Shown: positions 48,497 to 56,989 of the stretch, one piece after another
How the letters are laid out: the number at the start of each line of letters is the position of its first letter
Numbering within the stretch: the first letter of the stretch is position 1
The notes under the pieces: generated by a model
What the model was told of the DNA's origin: nothing
The model's database searches: none
What the model saw: the letters and a program-made list of their open reading frames with translations, nothing else
Program-made: the position numbers and the translations under genes
Assembly: GCF_005144415.1 (NCBI RefSeq)
Contig: NZ_SWJE01000007.1
Span: 62,001 to 126,000, forward strand
Direction of reading: 5' to 3'
Length of the DNA stretch: 64,000 nucleotides
From: Trinickia terrae
GTDB lineage: Bacteria; Pseudomonadota; Gammaproteobacteria; Burkholderiales; Burkholderiaceae

Positions 48497-48775
48497 ATGA
48501 AGACCAAGCTGCTCGCCGCCCTGCTCGTCGCTGTTTCCGCCTCGATCGCCGCTCCCGCTTTTGCAAGCGGCTATGGCCCGGCTCCGTTCTACAAGCCGCA
48601 AGACGGCGCCCCGGCTGCCCAACGCGGCCAAAGCGCACAAACCCTCGCCGTTGAACAACGCAACAGCGGCACTGACGCCGCTTACGGCGGCGTGAAGGGC
48701 GCGTCGTCGCAATCCGGTTTCCGTGCCCAAGCCACCGACAACAGCCGGGACTCGATCTACTTTGGCGGCCACTAA
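48497..48775 (+). CDS. Small secreted protein of unknown function
   Basis: A 92-residue protein with a clear signal peptide (MKTKLLAALLVAVSASIAAP, cut probably after AFA) and a mature part of about 68 residues rich in Gly, Ser, Gln and Ala. Its style is like the many short exported proteins (DUF4148-type) of Burkholderia, but I see no matching motif. It stands alone with its own strong terminator and an AT-rich upstream region, which suggests a well-expressed monocistronic gene. Confidence 0.75.
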   Translation: MKTKLLAALLVAVSASIAAPAFASGYGPAPFYKPQDGAPAAQRGQSAQTLAVEQRNSGTDAAYGGVKGASSQSGFRAQATDNSRDSIYFGGH

Positions 48776-48826
48776 TCGCCTCAACAGGCGCGCGCTGCCA
48801 GCGCGCTTGGCAACACCGTGAAGCAC

Positions 48827-48865
48827 CAGCGCCGGGCGTTCAATCGAACGCCCGGCGCTGTTTTA
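48827..48865 (+). terminator. Strong intrinsic terminator
   Basis: A perfect 14-bp GC-rich stem (CAGCGCCGGGCGTT / AACGCCCGGCGCTG) with a six-base loop and TTTT, 51 bp after the small secreted protein gene and just before the convergent cupin gene end. Confidence 0.9.
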
Positions 48866-48875
48866 TGCTCCCTTC

Positions 48876-49370
48876 TCACGATTTCTTGCGCGACGGCTTG
48901 CCGTCGTGCGGCCCCAGCGGACGCGCCGGCCAATCGGCCCAGCGATCCGCGCGCGTTGCCTCGTACGCTTCATTCATCGGATAGCGGATCCGGTTTTCGT
49001 CCTTCGGCTTCTCGCCGATCACCAGCAGCCGGACCTCTTGATCCGTGTTGTTGAGGAAGGTGTGGCAAATTCCCGTGCCCGCCGGAAACCCGACTGAATC
49101 GCCGGGCGCAAGGCGATGCAGATGCCCGTCGATCCACGCATCGGGCGTGCCTTCGATCACGAACACGAACTCTTCTTCCGCGCTCTCCGCATGCGGATAC
49201 GACGTGCGGCGGCCCGGCAGCAGCCGGACGTGATGAATGCCGATGCGCGTAAGGCCGAGCTTCGCGGCCAGCGGCGCGCCGATGCCCTGCAGCTCGGTGT
49301 CGCCCGGGTAGTGCTTGTTGTCCTCGCCCTCGAGCTCGGTCCAGTGCCATATGAAGTCAGGTCGTTCCAT
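48876..49370 (-). CDS. Cupin-domain protein
   Basis: A 164-residue cupin with motif 1 in SYPHAESAEEEFVFVIEG (metal ligands His and Glu) and motif 2 in PAGTGICHTFLN. The chosen ATG at 49370 has GGAGG upstream at good spacing; the frame is open further back but reads into the thioredoxin-like gene. Substrate unknown. It follows the thioredoxin-like gene by 13 bp on the same strand, so both are likely co-transcribed. Confidence 0.88.
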   Translation of the reverse strand: MERPDFIWHWTELEGEDNKHYPGDTELQGIGAPLAAKLGLTRIGIHHVRLLPGRRTSYPHAESAEEEFVFVIEGTPDAWIDGHLHRLAPGDSVGFPAGTGICHTFLNNTDQEVRLLVIGEKPKDENRIRYPMNEAYEATRADRWADWPARPLGPHDGKPSRKKS

Positions 49371-49383
49371 CAGTCCTCCGTTG

Positions 49384-49707
49384 TCAACCAAGCGCCGCGA
49401 TGCCTTCGCCGATTGCGGCGGCGTCCGCGGGGCGCACCACGCGCGCGACTTCCGCGCCATCGCGCAAGAAGATCAGTGTCGGCCACAGCTTGACCTTGAA
49501 CGAGCGGCCGAGCGGCCGGCCGGGGCCGTCCTCGATCTTCAGATGCCGCGCGTGCGCGTGCGCGCCGAGCGCCTGCCGGATGGCAGGCTGCGCGCGCTGG
49601 CAGTAGCCGCACCAGTCGGTGCCGAATTCGAGCACGGTCGCACCGGCGAGCGCATCGACTTCCGCGCGGGTCGGCGCAGTCTTGGAGTAGGCGGTGTCGT
49701 GTTGCAT
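49384..49707 (-). CDS. Thioredoxin-like protein
   Basis: A 107-residue thioredoxin-fold protein with the active site WCGYC (TDWCGYCQRA, in place of the classical WCGPC) at about residue 32-36 and the cis-Pro in VKLWPTLIFLRDG. It has no signal peptide, so it is cytoplasmic. ATG 49707 has GGGAG six bases upstream. Its partner is probably the cupin 13 bp downstream. It could be a thioredoxin-type reductase for a specific client rather than the general TrxA. Confidence 0.9.
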   Translation of the reverse strand: MQHDTAYSKTAPTRAEVDALAGATVLEFGTDWCGYCQRAQPAIRQALGAHAHARHLKIEDGPGRPLGRSFKVKLWPTLIFLRDGAEVARVVRPADAAAIGEGIAALG

Positions 49708-49820
49708 CGTGGCTCCCAACGGGACGGCGAGCGCGGCGCGCCCGCGCGGTCAGCCGCTATTTTGCCGAAACATCGCAGGCGCTTCAGAGGCCGCGCACGC
49801 AGCCTGGTTTGCTATCATGC

Positions 49821-49836
49821 CTGTACAAATATACAG
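49821..49836 (+). promoter_or_regulatory. LexA operator (SOS box)
   Basis: CTGTACAAATATACAG matches the CTGT-N8-ACAG LexA consensus with an AT-rich, near-palindromic core. It ends 14 bp before the GTG start chosen for the FAN1-like gene, so LexA bound here should block that operon. Confidence 0.85.
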
Positions 49837-49850
49837 TCCCCTGGCTTCCC

Positions 49851-51524
49851 GTGCCGACCGATGTCCCCTACTACCTGCTGAATTTCGAGCGTGCGCTCGC
49901 GTGGGTCACCGAACGTTACGACGACCTGTTCAGCCCGGGCGAGCGCGCTTTTCTTGAGGCGTTCGGCCGCTTGCCGCAAGCTTCGCGCGCGCTGCTCGTG
50001 CGGATGCTGATGCGCAAAGGCACGCTGTTCCGGGCGAGCCGTCTGTCGTACGAGGAGATCGGGTGTCCGCTGGCGGCGGCCGCGCCCCTCGTCGAGCTCG
50101 GCTGGCTCGATCCCGAGCCGCGGCTGACGCTCGACGAATTGTTCGCGCTGGCGACACGCCCCGAGTTGCTGCAGATGTTCCCCGCCGCCGCGCTCGGCAA
50201 GCAGGCGCGCAAAGCGGATCTGCTCGATGCGTTGCGCGTGTCTCATGGCGATGCGCGCAGCTACGCCGCCTGGGGCGCGCCGCAAGCCGATCAGGTGTTC
50301 CATGTGGCGATTGCGCCGCTTTGCGACCGCCTGCGGCTCATGTTCTTCGGCAACCTGCATCAGGACTGGTCGGAATTCGTGCTCGCCGATCTCGGTGTGT
50401 TCAAGTATGAAAGCGTGTCGTTCTCGCCGTCTTCGCGGGCGTTCCAGAAGCGCGCGGACATCGACGCCTATCTCGCGCTGCAAGCGTGCCGCGAAGCGCT
50501 CGATGCGCCAGGCGACGGCGATAGCGCCGAGGCGCTATGCGCGGCCATCCTCGCGATCGAAATCGACAACGCCTGGCTCGAAACCCGCCGCGCCAAGCTG
50601 CTGTTTCGCGTCGGACAGCACGCCGAGCGGCAGCAGGACTGGGAAGCCGCGCTCGCCGTATTCGCGCGCTCAGCGTGGCCCGGTGCGCGTCATCGGCGCA
50701 TGCGGGTGCTGGAGCGCTGCGGGCGTACCGGCGATGCGCTGGCGCTCGCGCTGCAAGCGGCCGCCGCGCCGGAAAGCGAGGAGGAAAGCCAGCGCGTCGC
50801 GCGGATGCTGCCGCGTCTGCAACGGCGGGCCGGCCAGCCGGCGATGCGCGCCGCGCCGGCTGGCATCGTCGAGCGCAGCACGATCGAACTCGCGCGGCCC
50901 GCGGCGCCGCTCGCGGTCGAGTACGCCGCGCGCGACGCGCTCAGCTCCACGCAAGCACCGGTGCACTACGTCGAGAATGCGCTGATCAACTCGCTCTTCG
51001 GCCTGCTGTGCTGGGAGCCGGTGTTCGCGGCCATCCCCGGCGCGTTCTTCCATCCGTTCCAGCGCGGCCCCGCCGATCTGCACGCACCCGATTTCCGCAC
51101 GCGGCGCGCCGACGTCTTCAGCCGCGCCTTCGCGCAACTCGGCGACGGGACGTATCGCGAAACGATCCTGCGGCATCTCGCGAGCAAAGCCGGCGTGCAA
51201 TCGCCGTTCGTGTTCTGGGGCGTGCTGACGCCCGAACTCATCGCGCTCGCGCTCGATTGTCTGCCTGCGGCGCATCTCGCGCTGTACTTCGAACGCCTGC
51301 TCGCGGACATCCACGGCAACCGTTCGGGCTTGCCCGACCTGATCCGCTTCTGGCCCGCCGAGCGGCGCTATGAATTGATCGAAGTGAAGGGCCCGGGCGA
51401 CCGTCTGCAAGACAACCAGATCCGCTGGCTTCAGTACTGCGCGCAGCACGGGATGCCGGTGCGTGTCGTCGACGTGCGCTGGATCGGCGATACCGCCACC
51501 GGCTCCGTGGAGGCCGCCACATGA
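49851..51524 (+). CDS. FAN1-like structure-specific nuclease (VRR-NUC)
   Basis: A 557-residue protein with a C-terminal VRR-NUC domain. GLPDLIRFW (catalytic Asp) is at about residue 492-500 and ELIEVKGPGDRLQDNQIRWL (catalytic Glu and Lys in the ExK pair) about 507-526. The N-terminal region has the SAP/TPR-like helical layout of bacterial FAN1 homologues, including LFRASRLSYEEIG. FAN1 cuts 5' flaps and unhooks interstrand crosslinks. I place the start at the GTG 49851, behind the LexA box; a TTG at 49809 would put the operator inside the gene. The stop overlaps the helicase start as ATGA. Confidence 0.9.
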   Translation: MPTDVPYYLLNFERALAWVTERYDDLFSPGERAFLEAFGRLPQASRALLVRMLMRKGTLFRASRLSYEEIGCPLAAAAPLVELGWLDPEPRLTLDELFALATRPELLQMFPAAALGKQARKADLLDALRVSHGDARSYAAWGAPQADQVFHVAIAPLCDRLRLMFFGNLHQDWSEFVLADLGVFKYESVSFSPSSRAFQKRADIDAYLALQACREALDAPGDGDSAEALCAAILAIEIDNAWLETRRAKLLFRVGQHAERQQDWEAALAVFARSAWPGARHRRMRVLERCGRTGDALALALQAAAAPESEEESQRVARMLPRLQRRAGQPAMRAAPAGIVERSTIELARPAAPLAVEYAARDALSSTQAPVHYVENALINSLFGLLCWEPVFAAIPGAFFHPFQRGPADLHAPDFRTRRADVFSRAFAQLGDGTYRETILRHLASKAGVQSPFVFWGVLTPELIALALDCLPAAHLALYFERLLADIHGNRSGLPDLIRFWPAERRYELIEVKGPGDRLQDNQIRWLQYCAQHGMPVRVVDVRWIGDTATGSVEAAT

Positions 51525-53791
51525 CCTACGTCGTCGCCGTGCGGACGCTCTGCGAATTCACCGCGCGCCGCGGCGATCTCGACCTGCGCTTCACGCCGGC
51601 CCCGACCGCGCTCGAAGGCATCGCCGGGCACGCCACCGTGGCCGCGCGCCGCGCGAGCGGCTACGAAAGCGAGATCCCGCTCGCCGGCGCCTATCGCGGC
51701 CTGACCGTGCGCGGCCGCGCCGACAGCTACGACGCCGCGCTCAACCGGCTCGAGGAAGTGAAGACCTATCGCGGCGATCTCGATGCCATGCCGGCCAATC
51801 ATCGCGCGCTGCACTGGGCGCAGGCGCTCGTCTACGGACATCTGCTGTGCCAAACGCGCGCGCTCACGCAGCTTAGCGTCACGCTCGTGTACTTCGATAT
51901 CGGGAGCCAGAAGGAAACCGTGCTCGCACAGATGCACGACGCCGCATCGCTGGAAACGTTTTTTGTCGAGCAATGCGAGCGCTTTCTCGGCTGGGCCGCG
52001 CAGGAAGCCGCGCATCGCGAGGCGCGCAACGCGGCGCTCGCCGCGCTCAAATTCCCGCATGACACGTTTCGCAGCGGGCAGCGCGAGCTGGCCGTCGCGG
52101 TCTACCGGGCCGCGCGCGACGGACAGCCTTTGATGGCGCAGGCCCCCACCGGCATCGGCAAGACGCTCGCGACGATTTTTCCGGCGCTGAAGGCGTTCGG
52201 CGAGGATCGCATCGAACGCCTCTTCTTCCTGACCGCGAAGACGCCCGGGCGCGCCCTGGCGCTCGACGCCATTGATACGCTGCGAGCCAGGGCCGGCGCG
52301 CCGCTGCCGTTGCGCACGCTCGAACTCGTCGCGCGCGACAAGGCTTGCGAGCATCCCGACAAGTCCTGTCACGGCGAATCCTGTCCGCTCGCGCGCGGCT
52401 TCTACGACCGTCTCGATGCAGCGCGCAGCGCCGCGCTCACCTCTGCGGGAAGACTCGATCGCGAGGCCGTACGCGCGGCGGCGCTCGCGCACGACGTGTG
52501 TCCGTATTACCTCGCACAGGAACTCGCGCGCTGGAGCGACGTCGTTGTCGGCGACTACAACTACTACTTCGACAGCAGCGCGCTGCTCTACGCGTTCGCC
52601 CGGCTGAACCAGTGGCGCGTGGCGGTGCTCGTCGACGAAGCGCACAACCTGCTCGAACGCGCCCGCAAGATGTACACGGCCGCCATCGAGCAGACGGCGT
52701 TTCGCGCGGCGCGCAAGACCGCGCCCGCGACGCTGAAGAAGCCGCTCGAGCGCCTGCATCGCGAATGGAACGCCTTGAACCGCGCGCAGACGAGCGCATA
52801 CGCGGTGCATGCCGAAGTGCCCGCGCGGCTGCTGTCGGCGGCGCAGAACCTGATCGGCGCGATCTCGGACCAGCTCGCCGACGCGCCGCTCTCGATCGAC
52901 GACGCATTGCTGCAAGTGTTCTTCGACGCCATGCATTTCGTCGCGCTCGCCGAGCAGTTCGGCGAGCATTCGATCTTCGACGTGACGCGCGATGAGACCT
53001 CACGCGGCACGCGTCCTCAAACGTCATCGACGCTATGCGTGCGCAACGTGATTCCCGCGCCGTTTCTCGCGCCTCGCTACGCGGCCGCGCACACGACGGT
53101 GATGTTCTCCGGCACGCTGAGCCCGCAGCACTTCTATCGCGACACACTTGGCTTGCCCGAAGCAACGCACTGGCTCGACGTCGAAGGACCGTTCCGCGCG
53201 CAGCAATTGAAAGTGCACGTGGCGGCCCACGTCTCGACGCGCTGGCGCGACCGCGAACGTTCGCTCGAACCGATCGTCGAGCTGATCGCCCGGCAGTACG
53301 CCGCGCAGCCCGGCAACTACCTCGGCTTTCTCAGCAGCTTCGAGTATCTCGAGCGCGTCGCGGCGCTGCTGCGCGAACGCCATCCCGCGCTGCCGATCTG
53401 GACGCAGGCGCCACGCATGGACGAAGCCGCGCGCGACGCGTTCCTCGCGCGCTTTCGCGAGACGCGTCGCGGCATTGGCTTTGCGGTGCTGGGTGGGGCG
53501 TTTTCCGAAGGCGTCGACCTGGTCGGCGAACAGTTGATCGGCGCGTTCATCGCCACGCTTGGCCTGCCGCAGATGAATCCCGTCAACGAACAGATGCGCC
53601 GCACGATGGAGGCGAAGTTCGGCAACGGCTACGATTACGTGTACCTGTACCCCGGAATGCAGAAAGTGGTGCAGGCAGCGGGACGCGTGATCCGCACCGA
53701 AGACGACACGGGCGTCGTCCACCTGATCGATGACCGCTACCGGCGCTCGGAGGTGCGGCGGCTCTTGCCGGGATGGTGGCAGCTGCCCTGA
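51521..53791 (+). CDS. XPD/DinG-type DNA helicase with N-terminal PD-(D/E)XK nuclease-like domain
   Basis: A 756-residue superfamily 2 helicase. The first 150 residues resemble a RecB/Cas4-type nuclease, with GRADSYDAALNRLEEVKTYR giving a D...ExK set (E79, K81). The helicase part has Walker A APTGIGKTLAT (about 205-215), the DEAH box LVDEAHNLLERA (about 369-380) and motif VI-like QAAGRVIRTEDD. Four cysteines (C276, C283, C288, C327) are spaced as in the FeS domain of XPD and DinG. It is 4-bp coupled to the FAN1-like gene, and likely unwinds DNA for it. Confidence 0.93.
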   Translation: MTYVVAVRTLCEFTARRGDLDLRFTPAPTALEGIAGHATVAARRASGYESEIPLAGAYRGLTVRGRADSYDAALNRLEEVKTYRGDLDAMPANHRALHWAQALVYGHLLCQTRALTQLSVTLVYFDIGSQKETVLAQMHDAASLETFFVEQCERFLGWAAQEAAHREARNAALAALKFPHDTFRSGQRELAVAVYRAARDGQPLMAQAPTGIGKTLATIFPALKAFGEDRIERLFFLTAKTPGRALALDAIDTLRARAGAPLPLRTLELVARDKACEHPDKSCHGESCPLARGFYDRLDAARSAALTSAGRLDREAVRAAALAHDVCPYYLAQELARWSDVVVGDYNYYFDSSALLYAFARLNQWRVAVLVDEAHNLLERARKMYTAAIEQTAFRAARKTAPATLKKPLERLHREWNALNRAQTSAYAVHAEVPARLLSAAQNLIGAISDQLADAPLSIDDALLQVFFDAMHFVALAEQFGEHSIFDVTRDETSRGTRPQTSSTLCVRNVIPAPFLAPRYAAAHTTVMFSGTLSPQHFYRDTLGLPEATHWLDVEGPFRAQQLKVHVAAHVSTRWRDRERSLEPIVELIARQYAAQPGNYLGFLSSFEYLERVAALLRERHPALPIWTQAPRMDEAARDAFLARFRETRRGIGFAVLGGAFSEGVDLVGEQLIGAFIATLGLPQMNPVNEQMRRTMEAKFGNGYDYVYLYPGMQKVVQAAGRVIRTEDDTGVVHLIDDRYRRSEVRRLLPGWWQLP

Positions 53792-54235
53792 TCGCAGCGC
53801 GCTCGACCGGCATTGAGGATGGGCGAGGTGCGTAGGCAAAAACCCTCGTACTCACCATCGGGCCATTCGCGCCATGCTCCCGAAAAGCCTCACCTTTCGC
53901 TCATCGTCAGGCCGCATGCTCGAACGCGTGCTTGAAATTTCTGCATGAAGCGAACGTCGACGACGCTCGAAATTGCAAAAGATGCTTGCCTCGTCAACGG
54001 AACATGCATCGATGCAAAAGCCCCATTCCACACGATCTTGCCGAACGCCGGCGACAATGCCAATCCGTGAAATCAGGGGTGCATCGGTTTCGCAACATGT
54101 ATTGAAAGTAACACTCGCAATGTCTAGATTTTGATAGCCTTGATCGCACTGATGACCGGAACCGGCTGCCAGGGTCAGCGGAATGAAATCGGTTTCTCAT
54201 CGGTAAAAGAGCACTACAAAACAGGAGGGCTCATC
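53792..54235. other. Intergenic region, no gene seen
   Basis: A 444-bp gap after the helicase gene. It holds copy E of the dispersed motif at 53876-53894 and a possible decayed copy at about 53835-53856. The part 53990-54200 is more AT-rich. No supported gene. Confidence 0.55.
53876..53894 (-). repeat. Dispersed short motif, copy E
   Basis: On the minus strand reads GGTGAGGCTTTTCGGGAGC, an exact match to the consensus GGTGAGNNTTTTCGGGAGC. It is 85 bp after the helicase stop. Confidence 0.75.
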
Positions 54236-54508
54236 ATGCTGCGGTGGATTGCCAACTGGGCTTCAAATCACGCACCGACTCCCGAGAAACACGCCGAACG
54301 CGCGCTGAACGAATTGCGCATGGAGCTGTTTCAGGCGGAACAGCGAGTCCTCGATGCACAGATGCACGCGGATTACTATCGCGCGCGCCTGGCGTTCCTC
54401 GAAGAAGTCACGCAGAAGGGCATCGAGCAGGTCTACGACCAGCGCAAGGGGCAGCAGGAAACGCTGCAGGCGTCGCGGCCGGGCGTGAAGCTGGCGGCGG
54501 CGCAGTAA
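54236..54508 (+). CDS. Small coiled-coil protein of unknown function
   Basis: A 90-residue protein, mostly one long amphipathic helix (ERALNELRMELFQAEQRVLD, then ARLAFLEEVTQKGIEQV) suggesting a coiled coil. It starts at ATG 54236 behind a perfect AGGAGG at seven bases, which makes it a convincing gene in spite of its size. No signal peptide, no recognisable domain. It stands alone between two gene-poor stretches that contain copies of the dispersed motif. Confidence 0.7.
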   Translation: MLRWIANWASNHAPTPEKHAERALNELRMELFQAEQRVLDAQMHADYYRARLAFLEEVTQKGIEQVYDQRKGQQETLQASRPGVKLAAAQ

Positions 54509-54668
54509 TACGGAATTTGCGGAATCGATACGCGCTCGTATTTGGAAGACGTCCGGGACCGGACGTCTTCGCTTACGGCTGCGCCAACGTTCCACACATC
54601 GTTTAGAAGGGCGTGACCGTTATTGCCGGTTTCGACGGACGGCCACCGCCAACGACATCCTTCTTCGT

Positions 54669-54687
54669 GCTCCCGAAAATACTCACC
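54669..54687 (-). repeat. Dispersed short motif, copy F
   Basis: On the minus strand reads GGTGAGTATTTTCGGGAGC, an exact match to the consensus. Confidence 0.75.
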
Positions 54688-54794
54688 ATTCCCGCGGCGG
54701 CGCCAGTATTTTGGTTCGATATGGCGCGCGAGATAGCGCTGCGCGTTCGGGTTTCACGCATGACTTCCGCCGATAGGCCCTAGCCTATGCCGTT

Positions 54795-54813
54795 GCTCCC
54801 GCAAAAGCTCACT
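54795..54813 (-). repeat. Dispersed short motif, copy G
   Basis: On the minus strand reads AGTGAGCTTTTGCGGGAGC, two mismatches from the consensus. It lies 108 bp from copy F. Confidence 0.65.
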
Positions 54814-54882
54814 TTTGACTGCGCGTCGGCCTGCCGCAAAGTCACAGGCGTCTTATCGGTCCGGGGCGGATAGCGGCGCCGA

Positions 54883-55267
54883 TCAATCCTCGTCGTCCAC
54901 GGGAACGTACATGCCCTTCTGCGGGTTTGGTAATGAACCCTCTGCCGTACAAGGTCGCAAGAGCATTTGCGATCGTTTGCTTCCACTTGACGGGGTCAGT
55001 CTGCAGGTTGGCCCCGGCTTACTTCGCCCCAATTTTGTGGTTCTTTGGGCCCGAAGGCCGGAATCATCGTTGCCATGGCGCTATTTCTTTGTGTTCCTCC
55101 GGCCAAGACAAGAGTTCGTTCATCTCCACATAAGCAACGGCCGGTTTGTTGTTTTCTAATTTCTGCGCGCCAGTGTGCTGTTCTTTCGCTTCGTCGTCAA
55201 AGTCGATTTTCCGGGGAGTCAACTCGCGACTGCCAACATGGACCTGGAGCAGGTTGCAGCCCCGCAA
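54883..55267 (-). pseudogene. Possible decayed gene, three frames
   Basis: On the minus strand a 67-codon frame reads naturally (DFDDEAKEQHTGAQKLENNK, then AVAYVEMNELLSWPEEHKEI) and stops at 55064. The next frame continues TMIPAFGPKEPQNWGEVSRG and stops. A third gives VKWKQTIANALATLYGRGF, and, after one more shift, GMYVPVDDED and a stop at 54883. The amino-acid make-up is that of real protein rather than of a GC-rich shadow frame. This suggests a gene remnant with several frameshifts; its family is not recognised. The 5' part overlaps the end of the SET gene, so some of it could be chance. Confidence 0.35.
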
Positions 55268-55659
55268 TGGCAGGCGTACTGCGCGCGGACTTCGTCGGTC
55301 AACGGCTCACCCACGGTCAGCCCGTAACGGATAAAGAGTTCCGTGCCCGCCGCAATGTCCGTAAGGGTTTCGATGAATACGCGCCCCTCCTCCTCGACGG
55401 CCTCGCAGTTCGCATCGCATGCGTGATTGAGCCACCGCGCGCTGTTGCCGCCTTGACTGCCATCGATGACGCGGCCGTCCGACAAACCGAAAAGAAACGT
55501 ATGCCCCTCGACGCCGGTGAGCCGGGATCGCCTCGACGCCTTGTGCCAACTCGTGACTTCGCCCTTGAATTCCAGCACACGCTCGCCTGCCGCCAGCGGC
55601 CGCAGCGCGAACACGCCTTTTCCATGAACCGGCGACCGCCGGACGACCACTCGCCTCAT
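55219..55659 (-). CDS. SET-domain protein (putative protein-lysine methyltransferase)
   Basis: A 146-residue compact SET protein: SPVHGKGVFALRPLAAGERV (the SAM-binding GxG region), WLNHACDANCEA (the NHxCxPNC motif with Asp for Pro), FIRYG, and a post-SET CHCGAATC cysteine set. Bacterial SET proteins of this size occur in Burkholderia, Xanthomonas and Chlamydia; targets are mostly unknown. A downstream decayed frame overlaps its 3' end. A weak ribosome site is present. Confidence 0.88.
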   Translation of the reverse strand: MRRVVVRRSPVHGKGVFALRPLAAGERVLEFKGEVTSWHKASRRSRLTGVEGHTFLFGLSDGRVIDGSQGGNSARWLNHACDANCEAVEEEGRVFIETLTDIAAGTELFIRYGLTVGEPLTDEVRAQYACHCGAATCSRSMLAVAS

Positions 55660-55700
55660 ATGGGTGGCTCACAAAGAGTACGAACGATTTCGACACGCCA

Positions 55701-56093
55701 TCAAGCACCGCCATGGCGCCCTTCCATCAAGGGCCCCGTCGATCCTTCGGATCGGCCGCTGAGCCCCTTCAAACCTTCGATCACCACGAGCAGCGCGCGC
55801 CCATGCTCGTCCGAGCCATCCCACGCTTCGATGATCGCGTTGCACAGCAACTCGTTGTAGCCGGCGGCACGCTTGCCCGAAAGACGCACCTCGATGCCAT
55901 AGAAACTGCATAGCTTATTGAATGACGCGCTTCGGCGCATTCTTTGCGCGTTCGACAAGCGAAGCCGCGAGACAGTCGGTTGACTGACACCCGAAAGCCG
56001 CGCTATTTCGCTGGACGAGCGATGATCTTCCGCGAGTCGGCGCAGCAGATCTTGCACAGGAAAATCGGTGTCCGGGGCTTCCATTCCATGCAT
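55701..56093 (-). CDS. Small HTH regulator
   Basis: A 130-residue protein with an N-terminal HTH (SSSEIARLSGVSQPTVSRLRL, about residues 26-46) resembling a lambda-repressor or resolvase-type HTH, and a C-terminal half (YNELLCNAIIEAWDGSDEHG) without known domain. It lies 41 bp upstream of the SET gene on the same strand and is divergent from the unknown gene at 56164, across 70 bp. It may control that gene and itself. The ATG at 56093 or 56084 could be the start; AGG precedes the first. Confidence 0.75.
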   Translation of the reverse strand: MHGMEAPDTDFPVQDLLRRLAEDHRSSSEIARLSGVSQPTVSRLRLSNAQRMRRSASFNKLCSFYGIEVRLSGKRAAGYNELLCNAIIEAWDGSDEHGRALLVVIEGLKGLSGRSEGSTGPLMEGRHGGA

Positions 56094-56163
56094 TATACCT
56101 ATACATTAACGCTTATTGAATTGGCCACCGGGATCGCCGCACGGCACCGTTCCGAGGAAGTGA

Positions 56164-56976
56164 ATGACACTGAAGCACCTACCGCCCACGTTTTGCTGGA
56201 CCAAGATAGGCAACGAGTCTGGCGAAGCGCTTCCCACAATCGTGCTTCGAAAGGAATGGGAACGCAGGTTGGGCGGCGGACGCTTTCTGTGGGGCATCAG
56301 CCAGCCGCTGGACGGCAGCGCAAAGGGGGCGGCGCACCGCATCGGTTCGCTCATGGCCCTGTTCTCACCGGCGTCGAGCAACCTCAAAGCAGTCAACGCG
56401 AAGCGAGAGGACGTTCTTCTTTGGAACGCGTGGATCGACTCGAACGGTCAAGTGCGGCCATTGCCACCTCATACGTTCATCACGAGCCCAAAAACGCTTC
56501 CGTCGGGGCGCCGTAGAGAGCACCACTTCGCGCTGGTCTGTTCGTCTCCGACGGAGCTGAGCATTGGCAGCAAAGTCAGGGCATACCCCGAACTGCTGCG
56601 CAATGTGAGCACAGGAAAAGCGCCGGGGGCTGCGCTGAGCACCGCGGTAGTCGAGTGCATCGGGCAGGCGGGCGAGCAGCCCGGCAAGAGCTATCCGATC
56701 GTGCTCGCGGTCGAGCTCGAGACGCCCTATTTCGTTCGGCTCGCCCAGCCGAGCCTCGTGAAAGCGCGGGACCTCGCCGCAATCAACCAGGCGTCGCGCA
56801 AAGGCGACTTCGAAACCTGGATCGAGCTGACGAGACGTTTTCGCAGCCGGCCATCGATAGAGCGTGCGCGTGGATTTACGCGGGACCTCTTCGATATGCC
56901 TTCAGGCGAATCCGTTGCTCCGATGAGCAACGTCCCTGCGGCCCATTCGAACCATGCGAGCAGGCCGAATCCTTGA
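56164..56976 (+). CDS. Protein of unknown function, divergent from HTH regulator
   Basis: A 270-residue soluble protein that I do not recognise. The N-terminal half has beta-rich character with conserved-looking IVLRKEWERRLGGGRFLWGI and DVLLWNAWIDSNGQVRPLP; the C-terminal half has YPIVLAVELETPYFVRLAQP. No signal peptide, membrane segment, P-loop or nuclease motif is visible. It is followed after 13 bp by a 76-residue protein gene. The composition is normal, so it is a real gene. It may form a small module with the divergent regulator. Confidence 0.7.
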   Translation: MTLKHLPPTFCWTKIGNESGEALPTIVLRKEWERRLGGGRFLWGISQPLDGSAKGAAHRIGSLMALFSPASSNLKAVNAKREDVLLWNAWIDSNGQVRPLPPHTFITSPKTLPSGRRREHHFALVCSSPTELSIGSKVRAYPELLRNVSTGKAPGAALSTAVVECIGQAGEQPGKSYPIVLAVELETPYFVRLAQPSLVKARDLAAINQASRKGDFETWIELTRRFRSRPSIERARGFTRDLFDMPSGESVAPMSNVPAAHSNHASRPNP

Positions 56977-56989
56977 ACGCGGAGCAAAC

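Larger units (their letters stand above)
54509..55218. other. Gene-poor region with motif copies and coding remnants
   Basis: About 710 bp with dispersed-motif copies F and G and, from about 54880, minus-strand fragments that look like a decayed gene (separate entry). GC content falls in its right half (54930-55200). Confidence 0.5.

Noticed and set aside
54815-55159. A 114-codon plus-strand frame in the gene-poor stretch
   Set aside because: No ribosome site and composition without protein character; the minus strand there reads better as remnant coding sequence.
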